Shown piece by piece: positions 35,342 to 42,559 of a stretch of 64,000 nt of DNA. Below the pieces are notes generated by a model. It ran no database searches. It was given only the letters and a program-made list of their open reading frames with translations, and had not been told where the DNA came from. Numbering within the stretch: position 1 is the stretch's first letter; every line of letters begins with the position of its first letter. Position numbers and translations under genes: made by a program. The stretch is from SVFI01 sp045535935 (GTDB lineage Bacteria > Bacillota > Clostridia > Lachnospirales > Lachnospiraceae), in NCBI GenBank assembly GCA_045535935.1, contig JAZSMO010000049.1, positions 54,229 to 118,228 on the forward strand, in the 5' to 3' direction.

Positions 35342-35617
35342 ATGAACAAAGCAGAATTAGTTGCAGCTATGGCTGATCAGGCAGGATTATCTAAGAAAGA
35401 TACAGAAAATGCATTAAAAGCTTTCACAGATGTTGTTTCTAATGAGTTAAAGAAAGGTGGCAAAATCCAGTTGGTAGGATTTGGTACATTCGAAGTTTCT
35501 GAAAGAGCAGCAAGAGAAGGAAGAAACCCACAGAGTGGTGCACCGATGAAGATCGCTGCTTCTAAAGCACCTAAATTCAAAGCTGGTAAAGCTTTAAAAG
35601 ATTTAGTAAACGCTTAA
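35342..35617 (+). CDS. hup: HU-family DNA-binding protein
   Basis: 91 residues of the full HU fold: MNKAELVAAMADQAGLSKKD, then LVGFGTFEVSERAAREGRNP with the DNA-contacting arm, and APKFKAGKALKDLVN. It is the abundant nucleoid protein. It opens the block hup-rqcP-yabP-yabQ-divIC conserved with Bacillus. A strong terminator follows. Confidence 0.97.
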   Translation: MNKAELVAAMADQAGLSKKDTENALKAFTDVVSNELKKGGKIQLVGFGTFEVSERAAREGRNPQSGAPMKIAASKAPKFKAGKALKDLVNA

Positions 35618-35629
35618 TCTCAGTGAATG

Positions 35630-35663
35630 AAAGCTGTAGCACATATGTGTTACAGCTTTTTTT
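35630..35663 (+). terminator. Terminator of hup
   Basis: AAAGCTGTA-GCACA and TGTGT-TACAGCTTT form a stem of about 14 bp around an AT centre, followed by seven T. The next gene's ribosome site starts right after it. Confidence 0.92.
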
Positions 35664-35677
35664 ATGAAAGGAATCCC

Positions 35678-35917
35678 ATGAGACTTGACAAATATTTAAA
35701 AGTATCACGTCTTATCAAGAGACGTACGGTGGCCAATGAGGCCTGTGATGCAGGGCGTGTCATGATCAATGATAAGATGGCAAAGGCCGGTACCGAGGTG
35801 AAAGTGGGTGACGTTATCACCATCAGCTTCGGAGACAAAGAAGTAAAAGTTGAAGTTGCGGCAGTGCAGGAGACGGTTCGCAAAGAAGAAGCAAAGGAGA
35901 TGTTCCGCTATTTATAG
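35678..35917 (+). CDS. rqcP: RqcP/YabO-type S4 RNA-binding protein
   Basis: 79 residues, essentially one S4 domain: RLDKYLKVSRLIKRRTVANE, ACDAGRVMINDKMAKAGTEV. In Bacillus this protein (YabO, RqcP) binds the stalled 50S ribosome with RqcH during poly-alanine tailing. The position between hup and yabP is the same as there. AAAGGAA lies before ATG 35678. A terminator overlaps the stop. Confidence 0.9.
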   Translation: MRLDKYLKVSRLIKRRTVANEACDAGRVMINDKMAKAGTEVKVGDVITISFGDKEVKVEVAAVQETVRKEEAKEMFRYL

Positions 35918-35930
35918 CGGGACATTTTTT
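35900..35930 (+). terminator. Terminator overlapping the end of rqcP
   Basis: ATGTTCCGCTAT (35900-35911) pairs with ATAGCGGGACAT (35914-35925) and is followed by TTTTTT. The stop codon lies inside the stem. Confidence 0.88.
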
Positions 35931-36004
35931 CATAAACAAAGAGCCTTGTTCATATATTTAGATAACGTAATTTTATGAAATATAGAAAACAGGGAGGACC
36001 GGCT

Positions 36005-36286
36005 ATGGAAGAAATAAAACAGCGCACCCACAAAATTATGATGACCAATCGAAAGACCTGTCTGGTCAGTGGCGTATCCGATGTGCTTTCCTTTGATCTG
36101 TCGGAAATACTTTTGGAGACAGATCAGGGGATGTTGATGATCAAGGGAGGAGATCTCCACGTCAATCGCCTTACATTGGAAAAAGGTGAGGTGGATATTG
36201 AAGGGAAAATAGATTCTCTTACCTATTCGGAGGTGAATAATTACGGTGGAAAAGGAGAGTCCTTCTTAGGGAAATTATTTAAGTGA
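36005..36286 (+). CDS. yabP: Sporulation protein YabP
   Basis: 93 residues. KIMMTNRKTCLVSGVSDVLS, LETDQGMLMIKGGDLHVNRL and GEVDIEGKIDSLTYSE match YabP, a small sporulation protein needed with YabQ for spore cortex formation. AGGGAGGA precedes ATG 36005. A TCATATA at 35950-35956 resembles a sigma-E -35 element, but the -10 candidate (TATGAAAT, 17 bp on) is weak. Its stop overlaps the yabQ start. Confidence 0.93.
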   Translation: MEEIKQRTHKIMMTNRKTCLVSGVSDVLSFDLSEILLETDQGMLMIKGGDLHVNRLTLEKGEVDIEGKIDSLTYSEVNNYGGKGESFLGKLFK

Positions 36287-36798
36287 TGAGCGCAGAAGTG
36301 ATAAATGAAAGTATTCTGTGGGCCAGTTGTTTTCTGACGGGAATTTTAATCACGATGGTATATGATGTGCTCCGCGTGATAAGAAAGGTGATAAAACATA
36401 AATATTTTTTTGTTGCCCTGGAGGATATATTGTTTTGGATATATGCAGCGGTTACTCTGTTTCGCCTGCTCTATCACATGAATCACGGTGCCCTGAGGTG
36501 GTTTGCGGTATTCGGCCTTTTTGTCGGAATGTTGATCTACAAAAAAATTTTTGGCGACAAATTGGTAATTTTTATGTCAACAATATTAGGGCGTATACTA
36601 TATCTTGTGGTGCGGATAATATCCCCTCCACTAAAGCTTGTGAAAACGGCATTTTTGCGAGCTTTTAAGGGCTTTAAATCCGGTTTTTCACGATTAAAAA
36701 AGAAGTTGACGGGCGACATAAAAGGGGTTAAGATAATTTTATGTAAACACAAAAAACAAAAAAAGAGGGAACCTCATGAGTCGGAACATTCATCGTAA
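36286..36798 (+). CDS. yabQ: Spore cortex biosynthesis protein YabQ
   Basis: 170 residues. An N-terminal group of membrane helices (about 8-28, 38-60 and 70-90) is followed by a very basic cytoplasmic tail ending KHKKQKKREPHES. TGITLITMVYDVLRVIRK-like text (GILITMVYDVLRVIRK) is typical of YabQ. ATG 36286 overlaps the yabP stop; GTG 36283 is an alternative. In Bacillus YabQ sits in the outer forespore membrane. Confidence 0.92.
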   Translation: MSAEVINESILWASCFLTGILITMVYDVLRVIRKVIKHKYFFVALEDILFWIYAAVTLFRLLYHMNHGALRWFAVFGLFVGMLIYKKIFGDKLVIFMSTILGRILYLVVRIISPPLKLVKTAFLRAFKGFKSGFSRLKKKLTGDIKGVKIILCKHKKQKKREPHESEHSS

Positions 36799-37078
36799 TA
36801 AGAAACAGAGCCGGTTCGATGCGTTTCTCGTTATTGTTGTACTGTCAATTATGTTTGTGCTTGTGTCCTTTTCCGGAAAGAATTTAAAAGATAAGCAGGA
36901 CGCATATGCGATAAAAAAGGCGGAATTGGAGCAGCAGATTGCAGTACAGGAAGAGAGAGCTTTAGAACTGGAAGAATTGAGAAAATACGTACAGACAGAT
37001 TCGTATGTGGAAGAAGTTGCACAGGAGAAACTGGGACTGGTACATAGTGACGAAATTTTATTTAAGATTCAAAAATAA
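36776..37078 (+). CDS. divIC: Septum formation initiator DivIC/FtsB family
   Basis: 100 residues: short cytoplasmic tail, one membrane helix (about 18-38, AFLVIVVLSIMFVLVSF), then a coiled coil (KKAELEQQIAVQEERALELE) and the family end YVEEVAQEKLGLVHSDEILF. It is a division-complex protein partnering FtsL and DivIB. The start lies inside the end of yabQ. Confidence 0.92.
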   Translation: MSRNIHRNKKQSRFDAFLVIVVLSIMFVLVSFSGKNLKDKQDAYAIKKAELEQQIAVQEERALELEELRKYVQTDSYVEEVAQEKLGLVHSDEILFKIQK

Positions 37079-37118
37079 AGTATGTTTGCGGGAAAAAGCG
37101 AATATACTTTATTTTTTT
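37077..37118 (+). terminator. Terminator of the yabP-yabQ-divIC unit
   Basis: A 13-bp stem with two G-U pairs joins AAAGTATGTTTGC (37077-37089) to GCGAATATACTTT (37098-37110), then A and seven T. Confidence 0.88.
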
Positions 37119-37150
37119 GTCGCAATTTTTAGCATATCCGAGACTTCACT

Positions 37151-37183
37151 TTGACAAAATCCGAAGAATGTTTTCGTTATACT
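37151..37183 (+). promoter_or_regulatory. Long-spacer promoter of spoIIE (Spo0A-type)
   Basis: TTGACA (37151-37156) and TATACT (37178-37183) are 21 bp apart, four more than usual. The Bacillus spoIIE and spoIIG promoters have the same 21-22 bp gap and need Spo0A. Here the -35 region read on the minus strand gives TTTTGTCAAAG, close to a Spo0A box (TTTTGTCGAAA). Confidence 0.75.
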
Positions 37184-37233
37184 TAGCGGTGTATGAATGT
37201 GAAGGACAAGGTTCAGTGTAAGGAGGCGCTTGT

Positions 37234-38409
37234 ATGGCAGAAAGAGAGATGCTTTCGGAATTTACAAAAAGCCGTGTGACAGGATATGCGGATTTGCTTC
37301 AGGAGATAGCAGAGTCTTACTTTCCGGAGGAGAAGGAAGAAGAGAAGTTGTATGTCACCAGAGCAGATTTGTTTGCGGAAAAAGAGATGGACAGGCAGAA
37401 AGAAATTTTTTCTGTTTTTTTAAAAAATGTGTCCAGACAGCTGATGAGTCTGGCAAAACCGGTTCTGAAGGGTTCCTGCCTTGCGGAGAAACAGGAGAAA
37501 AGGATTTTTAAGGAGCTTTGGGATGCAGGAATTGAAGTGAAAGAATATTATAAAACGGAAAACAGAAACGGATATACGGAGGTAGGAATGTTACTGCGCG
37601 CCGAGGAGCGGACTTATTATGACGCCGGTGATATAGCGGATCTTTTGTCGGAAGTTTTACATATTTCCGTTCTTCCGCCGTCGGAGGGACATCTGTATGT
37701 GAGAGATGAATGGACAATGTTTTGTTTTCAGGAGGAACCGTCTTTTCAGATATATGCAGGTTTTGCCAAGGTAACGAAAGAGGGAGAGGAAATATCGGGG
37801 GACAATTATCTTATGAGAGAATTCGGTGACGGAACTTACGTTGCGGCCATTGCCGACGGAATGGGAAGCGGTGAAAAAGCCAGCAGGGACAGTGAAAGGG
37901 TTCTTGCGATGGTGGAAAAATATGTGGAGTCGGGACTTTCCGTAAAGAATTGCATTCATGTCTGTGGGGAGATGCTTTACTTACAGCACCGGGGAGAGAG
38001 GAGTGTTTCCCTTGATCTAATGGAATTAAACCAGTATACGGGGGAGTGCAATGTGTATAAAAACGGGTCTGCGCCTTCCTTTTTGATTCGTGACCGAAAA
38101 GTCAAAGAGTTTGCGGCCGACCGGCTTTCTTTGGGTATCAGTCCGCAGATTGAGGGATACAGGGAAACCGTTTTTTTGCAGGATCAGGATATTATGATCC
38201 TGGCTTCGGACGGAGTTTTCGACCTGTTTTATGACAATATGGATATGTTTCGTTCCTGTGTGGCGGATTTGTGCCAAAGAACTCTCTCCGATGTGGCTGC
38301 CAATATATTGCAGATGGCCATACGCGCCGGGGGCGGTGCCATACGGGATGATATGACAATCCTTGCCGTGGGAGTCTGTGAAAAAGGGACGCTTCCGGTT
38401 GCATTTTAG
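37234..38409 (+). CDS. spoIIE: SpoIIE-type serine phosphatase without the membrane domain
   Basis: 391 residues. The C-terminal PP2C domain is clear: ISGDNYLMREFGDGTYVAAI, ADGMGSGEKASRDSERVLAM (metal Asp), then ILASDGVFDLF and AIRDDMTILAVGV. In Bacillus, SpoIIE is about 827 residues with ten membrane helices; it dephosphorylates SpoIIAA to activate sigma-F in the forespore. This protein has no membrane helix, and no open frame for one lies between divIC and its start. GGAGG is eight bases before ATG 37234. Synteny (divIC before, tilS after) supports true SpoIIE. Confidence 0.9.
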   Translation: MAEREMLSEFTKSRVTGYADLLQEIAESYFPEEKEEEKLYVTRADLFAEKEMDRQKEIFSVFLKNVSRQLMSLAKPVLKGSCLAEKQEKRIFKELWDAGIEVKEYYKTENRNGYTEVGMLLRAEERTYYDAGDIADLLSEVLHISVLPPSEGHLYVRDEWTMFCFQEEPSFQIYAGFAKVTKEGEEISGDNYLMREFGDGTYVAAIADGMGSGEKASRDSERVLAMVEKYVESGLSVKNCIHVCGEMLYLQHRGERSVSLDLMELNQYTGECNVYKNGSAPSFLIRDRKVKEFAADRLSLGISPQIEGYRETVFLQDQDIMILASDGVFDLFYDNMDMFRSCVADLCQRTLSDVAANILQMAIRAGGGAIRDDMTILAVGVCEKGTLPVAF

Positions 38410-38433
38410 CCTTAAAAAGGCTATATTGAGACT

Positions 38434-39864
38434 ATGGATAATGAGAAAAAGACAAGCAGACAGTTGACAGAGACTGTTTCTGCATACATACAAAAATTTC
38501 ATATGTTAAAGCCGGGAGAAAAAGTTATCGTTGGCTTATCCGGTGGAGCGGATTCGGTTTGTCTGTTTTACGTGTTGCTGGCTCTGAGGGAGAAATTTTC
38601 CTTTTCTATGGAGGCGGTACATGTGAATCATATGCTCCGGGAGAGTGCTGACAGGGATGAGGCTTTTGTAAAAGAGTTGTGTGACCGCAACCATATTTTG
38701 CTGCATACGCTGCGTAAAGATGTATCTGCGGTAGCTAGGGCAGAAAAGCTTTCTTTGGAGGAAGCGGGAAGATGTGTCCGATATGATTATTTTGAAAAGA
38801 TACTGCGGGAATCCGGGGCACAAAAGATAGCTGTGGCTCACCATATGGATGATTTGGCGGAAACGATACTGTTTCATATGAGCAGGGGGGCCGGACTGGA
38901 CGGGCTGTGTGGGATGAGACCGGTCAGAGACCGGATTATTCGTCCGCTTCTTTGTGTCAACAGAACAGAAATAGAAAGTTATCTGAAAGCAATCGAAACG
39001 GATTACATGACAGATGAGACCAATACCGATATGGAATATTCCCGTAATCGCATTCGTCACAAAGTGATTCCGATGCTGGAGAACGAAGTGTGTAAAGGTG
39101 CAGCAGGTCATATTGCGCGGACGGGTCAGATCGTTATGCAGGCGAGGGATTATCTTGAGGAGCAGGTGCAGGCGGCGGTGCGCCTTTGTGTGGACATGCA
39201 GCAGGCAGAAAGCGGCTGTGTGAGAATCGCACTGGAGGAATTTAACAGGACGCATCCATATCTGCAGGGAGAAATCATTCGCTTCACCATAGCTTCTTTG
39301 GCCGGATGTAAAAAGGATATTTCGGCAGTGCATATAGATGCAGTGCAAAAGCTTGCAGGGCAGCAGGTGGGAAGCATGTGCGATCTTCCTTATGAAATCC
39401 GGGTGAAAAAAAGTTATCGGGAGCTTATTTTGCGTCGTGGAGATGCGAGGGAAAGCGGGTCGGAGATGTTTTGTGTACCGGTCGATGCCCATGGGCTTGA
39501 GGAAGGAATGCAGGTGATTCTGCCCGACGGGCGCAAGGTCAGTCTTCGGGTGAAGGAGTTTGACCGGAGTGCGGACATTCCTACAAAAGCATATACGAAA
39601 TGGTTGGATTATGATAAAATAAAAAAGCCGTTAGCGGTTCGGACTCCTATGGAAGGCGATTATTTTTATTTCGATAATAAAAATAAGAAATATGTCAAAG
39701 ATTATATGGTAAACGAAAAAATTCCGCAGGAAGAGAGAGTCAAAAGCATTCTTGTTGCAGAGGGAGACCATATGCTCTGTTTCGTGGGAAAGAGAATCAG
39801 CAACTATTTTAAGGCAGATGAGACAACAAAGAGGATACTGGAGATCGTGGTTACGGGAGGATAA
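38434..39864 (+). CDS. tilS: tRNA(Ile)-lysidine synthase
   Basis: 476 residues. The PP-loop is VIVGLSGGADSVCLFYVL; further family text is VNHMLRESADRDEAFV, VAHHMDDLAETILF and SRNRIRHKVIP, and the C-terminal TilS substrate-binding domain follows. It turns C34 of the CAU-anticodon tRNA-Ile into lysidine. A small TAGCCTT hairpin precedes it and no clear ribosome site is visible before ATG 38434, so translation may be coupled to spoIIE 24 bases upstream. Confidence 0.95.
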   Translation: MDNEKKTSRQLTETVSAYIQKFHMLKPGEKVIVGLSGGADSVCLFYVLLALREKFSFSMEAVHVNHMLRESADRDEAFVKELCDRNHILLHTLRKDVSAVARAEKLSLEEAGRCVRYDYFEKILRESGAQKIAVAHHMDDLAETILFHMSRGAGLDGLCGMRPVRDRIIRPLLCVNRTEIESYLKAIETDYMTDETNTDMEYSRNRIRHKVIPMLENEVCKGAAGHIARTGQIVMQARDYLEEQVQAAVRLCVDMQQAESGCVRIALEEFNRTHPYLQGEIIRFTIASLAGCKKDISAVHIDAVQKLAGQQVGSMCDLPYEIRVKKSYRELILRRGDARESGSEMFCVPVDAHGLEEGMQVILPDGRKVSLRVKEFDRSADIPTKAYTKWLDYDKIKKPLAVRTPMEGDYFYFDNKNKKYVKDYMVNEKIPQEERVKSILVAEGDHMLCFVGKRISNYFKADETTKRILEIVVTGG

Positions 39865-39868
39865 AGAG

Positions 39869-40396
39869 ATGGCTGAAAAGATTAAAGTGATGCTTTCCGA
39901 GGAGGAAGTGGTCCGCAGAATCAAAGAAATGGGAGAGAGAATCAGCAAGGAATACGAAGGAAAAGAAGTTCATTTGATCGGTATTTTGAGAGGCGGATGC
40001 TTTTTTATGTGTGAGCTTGCCAAAAGGATTACAGTCCCGGTTACCATCGATTTCATGTCCGTGTCAAGCTACGGAATGGGAACTACATCCAGCGGCGTTG
40101 TCAAAGTGGTAAAAGACCTTGAAGAACCATTGGTGGGAAAAAATGTCATTGTGGTTGAGGATATTGTTGACACGGGAAGAACGCTCAGCTATCTGATGGA
40201 ACTGCTGAAGGAACAGAATCCGGAAAGTCTGCGCTTATGTACGCTTCTTGACAAACCGGATCGGAGAGTGTCCGAAGTGCATGTAGACTATACGGGATTT
40301 CAGATTCCGGATGAGTTTGTCGTGGGTTACGGACTTGATTATGCACAGAAATATCGCAACCTTCCGTATATCGGAGTTGTGGAGTTTGAAGAATAA
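39869..40396 (+). CDS. hpt: Hypoxanthine phosphoribosyltransferase
   Basis: 175 residues. GILRGGCFFMCELAKRI, MSVSSYGMGT (flexible loop) and the PRPP motif VVEDIVDTGRTLSYL, then LLDKPDRR and DEFVVGYGLDYAQKYRNLPY. It recycles hypoxanthine and guanine to nucleotides. ATG 39869 (GGGAGGA upstream, four bases after the tilS stop) is chosen over an in-frame ATG inside tilS. The tilS-hpt-ftsH order is the Bacillus order. Confidence 0.96.
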   Translation: MAEKIKVMLSEEEVVRRIKEMGERISKEYEGKEVHLIGILRGGCFFMCELAKRITVPVTIDFMSVSSYGMGTTSSGVVKVVKDLEEPLVGKNVIVVEDIVDTGRTLSYLMELLKEQNPESLRLCTLLDKPDRRVSEVHVDYTGFQIPDEFVVGYGLDYAQKYRNLPYIGVVEFEE

Positions 40397-40420
40397 AAGG
40401 ATAAAGAAAGGTTATTTAAG

Positions 40421-42250
40421 ATGGACGAAAATAATAAGTCAAGAGGTGTCGGAGGGTATTTTATTATTATTCTCATCCTTTTGGGAATTGCCATTTGGAT
40501 CAGTACGGTAAGAAATACAGAGACAGGATATAACTGGAGTGATTTTACAAAGGATTATGAGGCCGGAAATATAACGTCAGCCACTATCTCGCCGAATCCG
40601 GAGGTTCCGACAGGTACGGTTTATCTGCGGCTTTCGAACGGGAAATATGAAGAGATGTATGTTTCCGATGTGACTAAGGTAGAGAATATCCTTCACTCCC
40701 GCAATGTGGAAGTGGTTATGGAAGATATGCCGAGTGAAAATTGGTTCATGTACTATGTGCTTCCGATTCTTGTCATTTTTATTGTGTTTATTTTCTTTTT
40801 CTCACTGATCAACAGCCATTCGGGCGGTGGCGGCGGAAACGGAAAAATGATGAATTTCGGAAAATCCAAAGCCCGTATGATCGGGATCGGCGAAGGGAAG
40901 CTCACGCTGAAGGATGTTGCGGGACTTCAGGAAGAAAAAGAAGATTTGGAAGAGATTGTAGACTTTTTGAAAGATCCGATGAAATTTACCAAGGTCGGAG
41001 CCCGTATTCCGAAGGGAGTCCTTTTGGAGGGACCTCCGGGAACCGGTAAGACGCTGCTCGCAAAAGCGATTGCCGGCGAGGCCAATGTTCCGTTCTTCAC
41101 CATTTCCGGTTCGGATTTTGTGGAGATGTTTGTCGGTGTCGGTGCTTCCAGAGTGAGAGACCTCTTTGAGGAGGCCAAGAAAAATCATCCGTGTATTGTG
41201 TTCATTGACGAGATTGATGCAGTGGCAAGACGCCGCGGTACCGGTATGGGCGGAGGACATGATGAGAGAGAGCAGACGCTCAATCAGCTTTTGGTAGAGA
41301 TGGATGGCTTTGCAGAAAATGAAGGAATCATTGTGTTAGCGGCGACAAACCGCGTAGATATTTTAGACCCTGCGATTATGCGTCCGGGTCGTTTTGACCG
41401 TAAGATCGGTGTCGGAAGACCGGATGTGGGAGGAAGAGAAGCGATTCTCAAGGTGCACGCCAAAAACAAACCTCTGGCGGAGGATGTGGATTTGAAGCAG
41501 GTTGCACAGACAACCGCAGGATTTACCGGAGCAGATCTGGAGAATCTGTTAAATGAGGCGGCGATTCTTGCAGCGAAGCAGAATAAGCCTTACATTCAGC
41601 AGGAAGACATGAAAAAGGCGTTTATTAAATCAGGAATCGGTGCGGAGAAAAAGAGCCGCATTGTCTCTGAAAAAGAAAAGAAGATTACAGCGTATCATGA
41701 AGCTGGTCATGCGATTTTATTCCATGTTCTTCCGGATGTTGGACCGGTTTATACCGTATCTATTATTCCGACCGGTGTCGGTGCGGCCGGTTATACGATG
41801 CCGCTTCCGGAGCGGGATGACATGTTTATGACCAAAGGGCAGATGTTGCAGGACATTATGGTGTCCCTCGGCGGTCGTATTGCGGAAGAAATTATTTTTG
41901 ATGATATTACGACGGGAGCATCCAGCGATATCAAGAAGGCAACAAGTGAGGCAAGAAAGATGGTGACAAGATTCGGTATGTCGGATCTGATCGGAACTGT
42001 CAATTATGAGGACGACAGCGATGAGGTGTTCATCGGTCGAGATCTGGCGCATGCAAAGAGCATGAGTGAGGCGATTGCAAGCCAGATTGACCAGGAAGTA
42101 AAACGCATTATCACGGAATGCTATGACAAAGCAAAAGATATCATCAACGAAAATATTGATGTTCTTCATTCCTGTGCGGATCTTCTTCTCGAGAAAGAAC
42201 GTATCACGAGAGATGAATTTGAGGCATTGTTTGTAGATAATTCACAATAA
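40421..42250 (+). CDS. ftsH: ATP-dependent zinc metalloprotease FtsH
   Basis: 609 residues: two membrane helices (about 10-28 and 106-128) flank the extracytoplasmic part. The AAA domain has GPPGTGKTLLAKAIAGE, VFIDEIDAVARRRG and the second region of homology MRPGRFDRKI. The protease domain has HEAGHAI and the third zinc ligand Asp in TTGASSDIKKAT. It degrades membrane and regulatory proteins. AAAGAAAGG is ten bases upstream. A terminator follows. Confidence 0.97.
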   Translation: MDENNKSRGVGGYFIIILILLGIAIWISTVRNTETGYNWSDFTKDYEAGNITSATISPNPEVPTGTVYLRLSNGKYEEMYVSDVTKVENILHSRNVEVVMEDMPSENWFMYYVLPILVIFIVFIFFFSLINSHSGGGGGNGKMMNFGKSKARMIGIGEGKLTLKDVAGLQEEKEDLEEIVDFLKDPMKFTKVGARIPKGVLLEGPPGTGKTLLAKAIAGEANVPFFTISGSDFVEMFVGVGASRVRDLFEEAKKNHPCIVFIDEIDAVARRRGTGMGGGHDEREQTLNQLLVEMDGFAENEGIIVLAATNRVDILDPAIMRPGRFDRKIGVGRPDVGGREAILKVHAKNKPLAEDVDLKQVAQTTAGFTGADLENLLNEAAILAAKQNKPYIQQEDMKKAFIKSGIGAEKKSRIVSEKEKKITAYHEAGHAILFHVLPDVGPVYTVSIIPTGVGAAGYTMPLPERDDMFMTKGQMLQDIMVSLGGRIAEEIIFDDITTGASSDIKKATSEARKMVTRFGMSDLIGTVNYEDDSDEVFIGRDLAHAKSMSEAIASQIDQEVKRIITECYDKAKDIINENIDVLHSCADLLLEKERITRDEFEALFVDNSQ

Positions 42251-42257
42251 AATAGCG

Positions 42258-42290
42258 AAAAGGCATGTCGTTTGTTGACATGCCTTTTTT
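42258..42290 (+). terminator. Terminator of the tilS-hpt-ftsH operon
   Basis: AAAAGGCATGTC (42258-42269) and GACATGCC (42277-42284) followed by TTTTTT. Confidence 0.92.
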
Positions 42291-42352
42291 ATCATTGTGA
42301 AAAATAGACAAAAAACATGCTGATGTTTTGTTAATTTTGTGAAATCTGAAAC

Positions 42353-42492
42353 TGGACAATATACATCCTCTTTGCTAGAATACACTTGTAACCCCCCAAT
42401 ACATTACATAGTTTTTTGCTATACCCCATAAGAAAGAAATACCTTCTCCGAAAGGCCGGTTAACTTGTTAACCGGTCTTTCGACCTTTTACG
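42353..42492 (+). promoter_or_regulatory. Promoter and hairpin leader upstream of the GH13 gene
   Basis: TGGACA (42353-42358) and TAGAAT (42376-42381) have a 17-bp spacer. About 65 bases further, CGAAAGGCCGGTTAAC and its near-complement form a 16-bp hairpin at 42449-42482 followed by ACCTTTT. It could be an attenuator, or end a short RNA of about 100 bases. A second -10-like TATAAA lies at 42526-42531, just before the gene. These elements account for the 309-bp gap. Confidence 0.5.
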
Positions 42493-42559
42493 GGCAAAAA
42501 CTTATTGAATTAAAGGTGCATATACTATAAAATAGAGAGGAAATGCGGAGGTTTATATT

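Noticed and set aside
35950..35981. Sigma-E promoter before yabP
   Set aside because: TCATATA fits the -35 but the -10 candidate TATGAAAT is poor and 17 bp away, so it is mentioned only in the gene entry.
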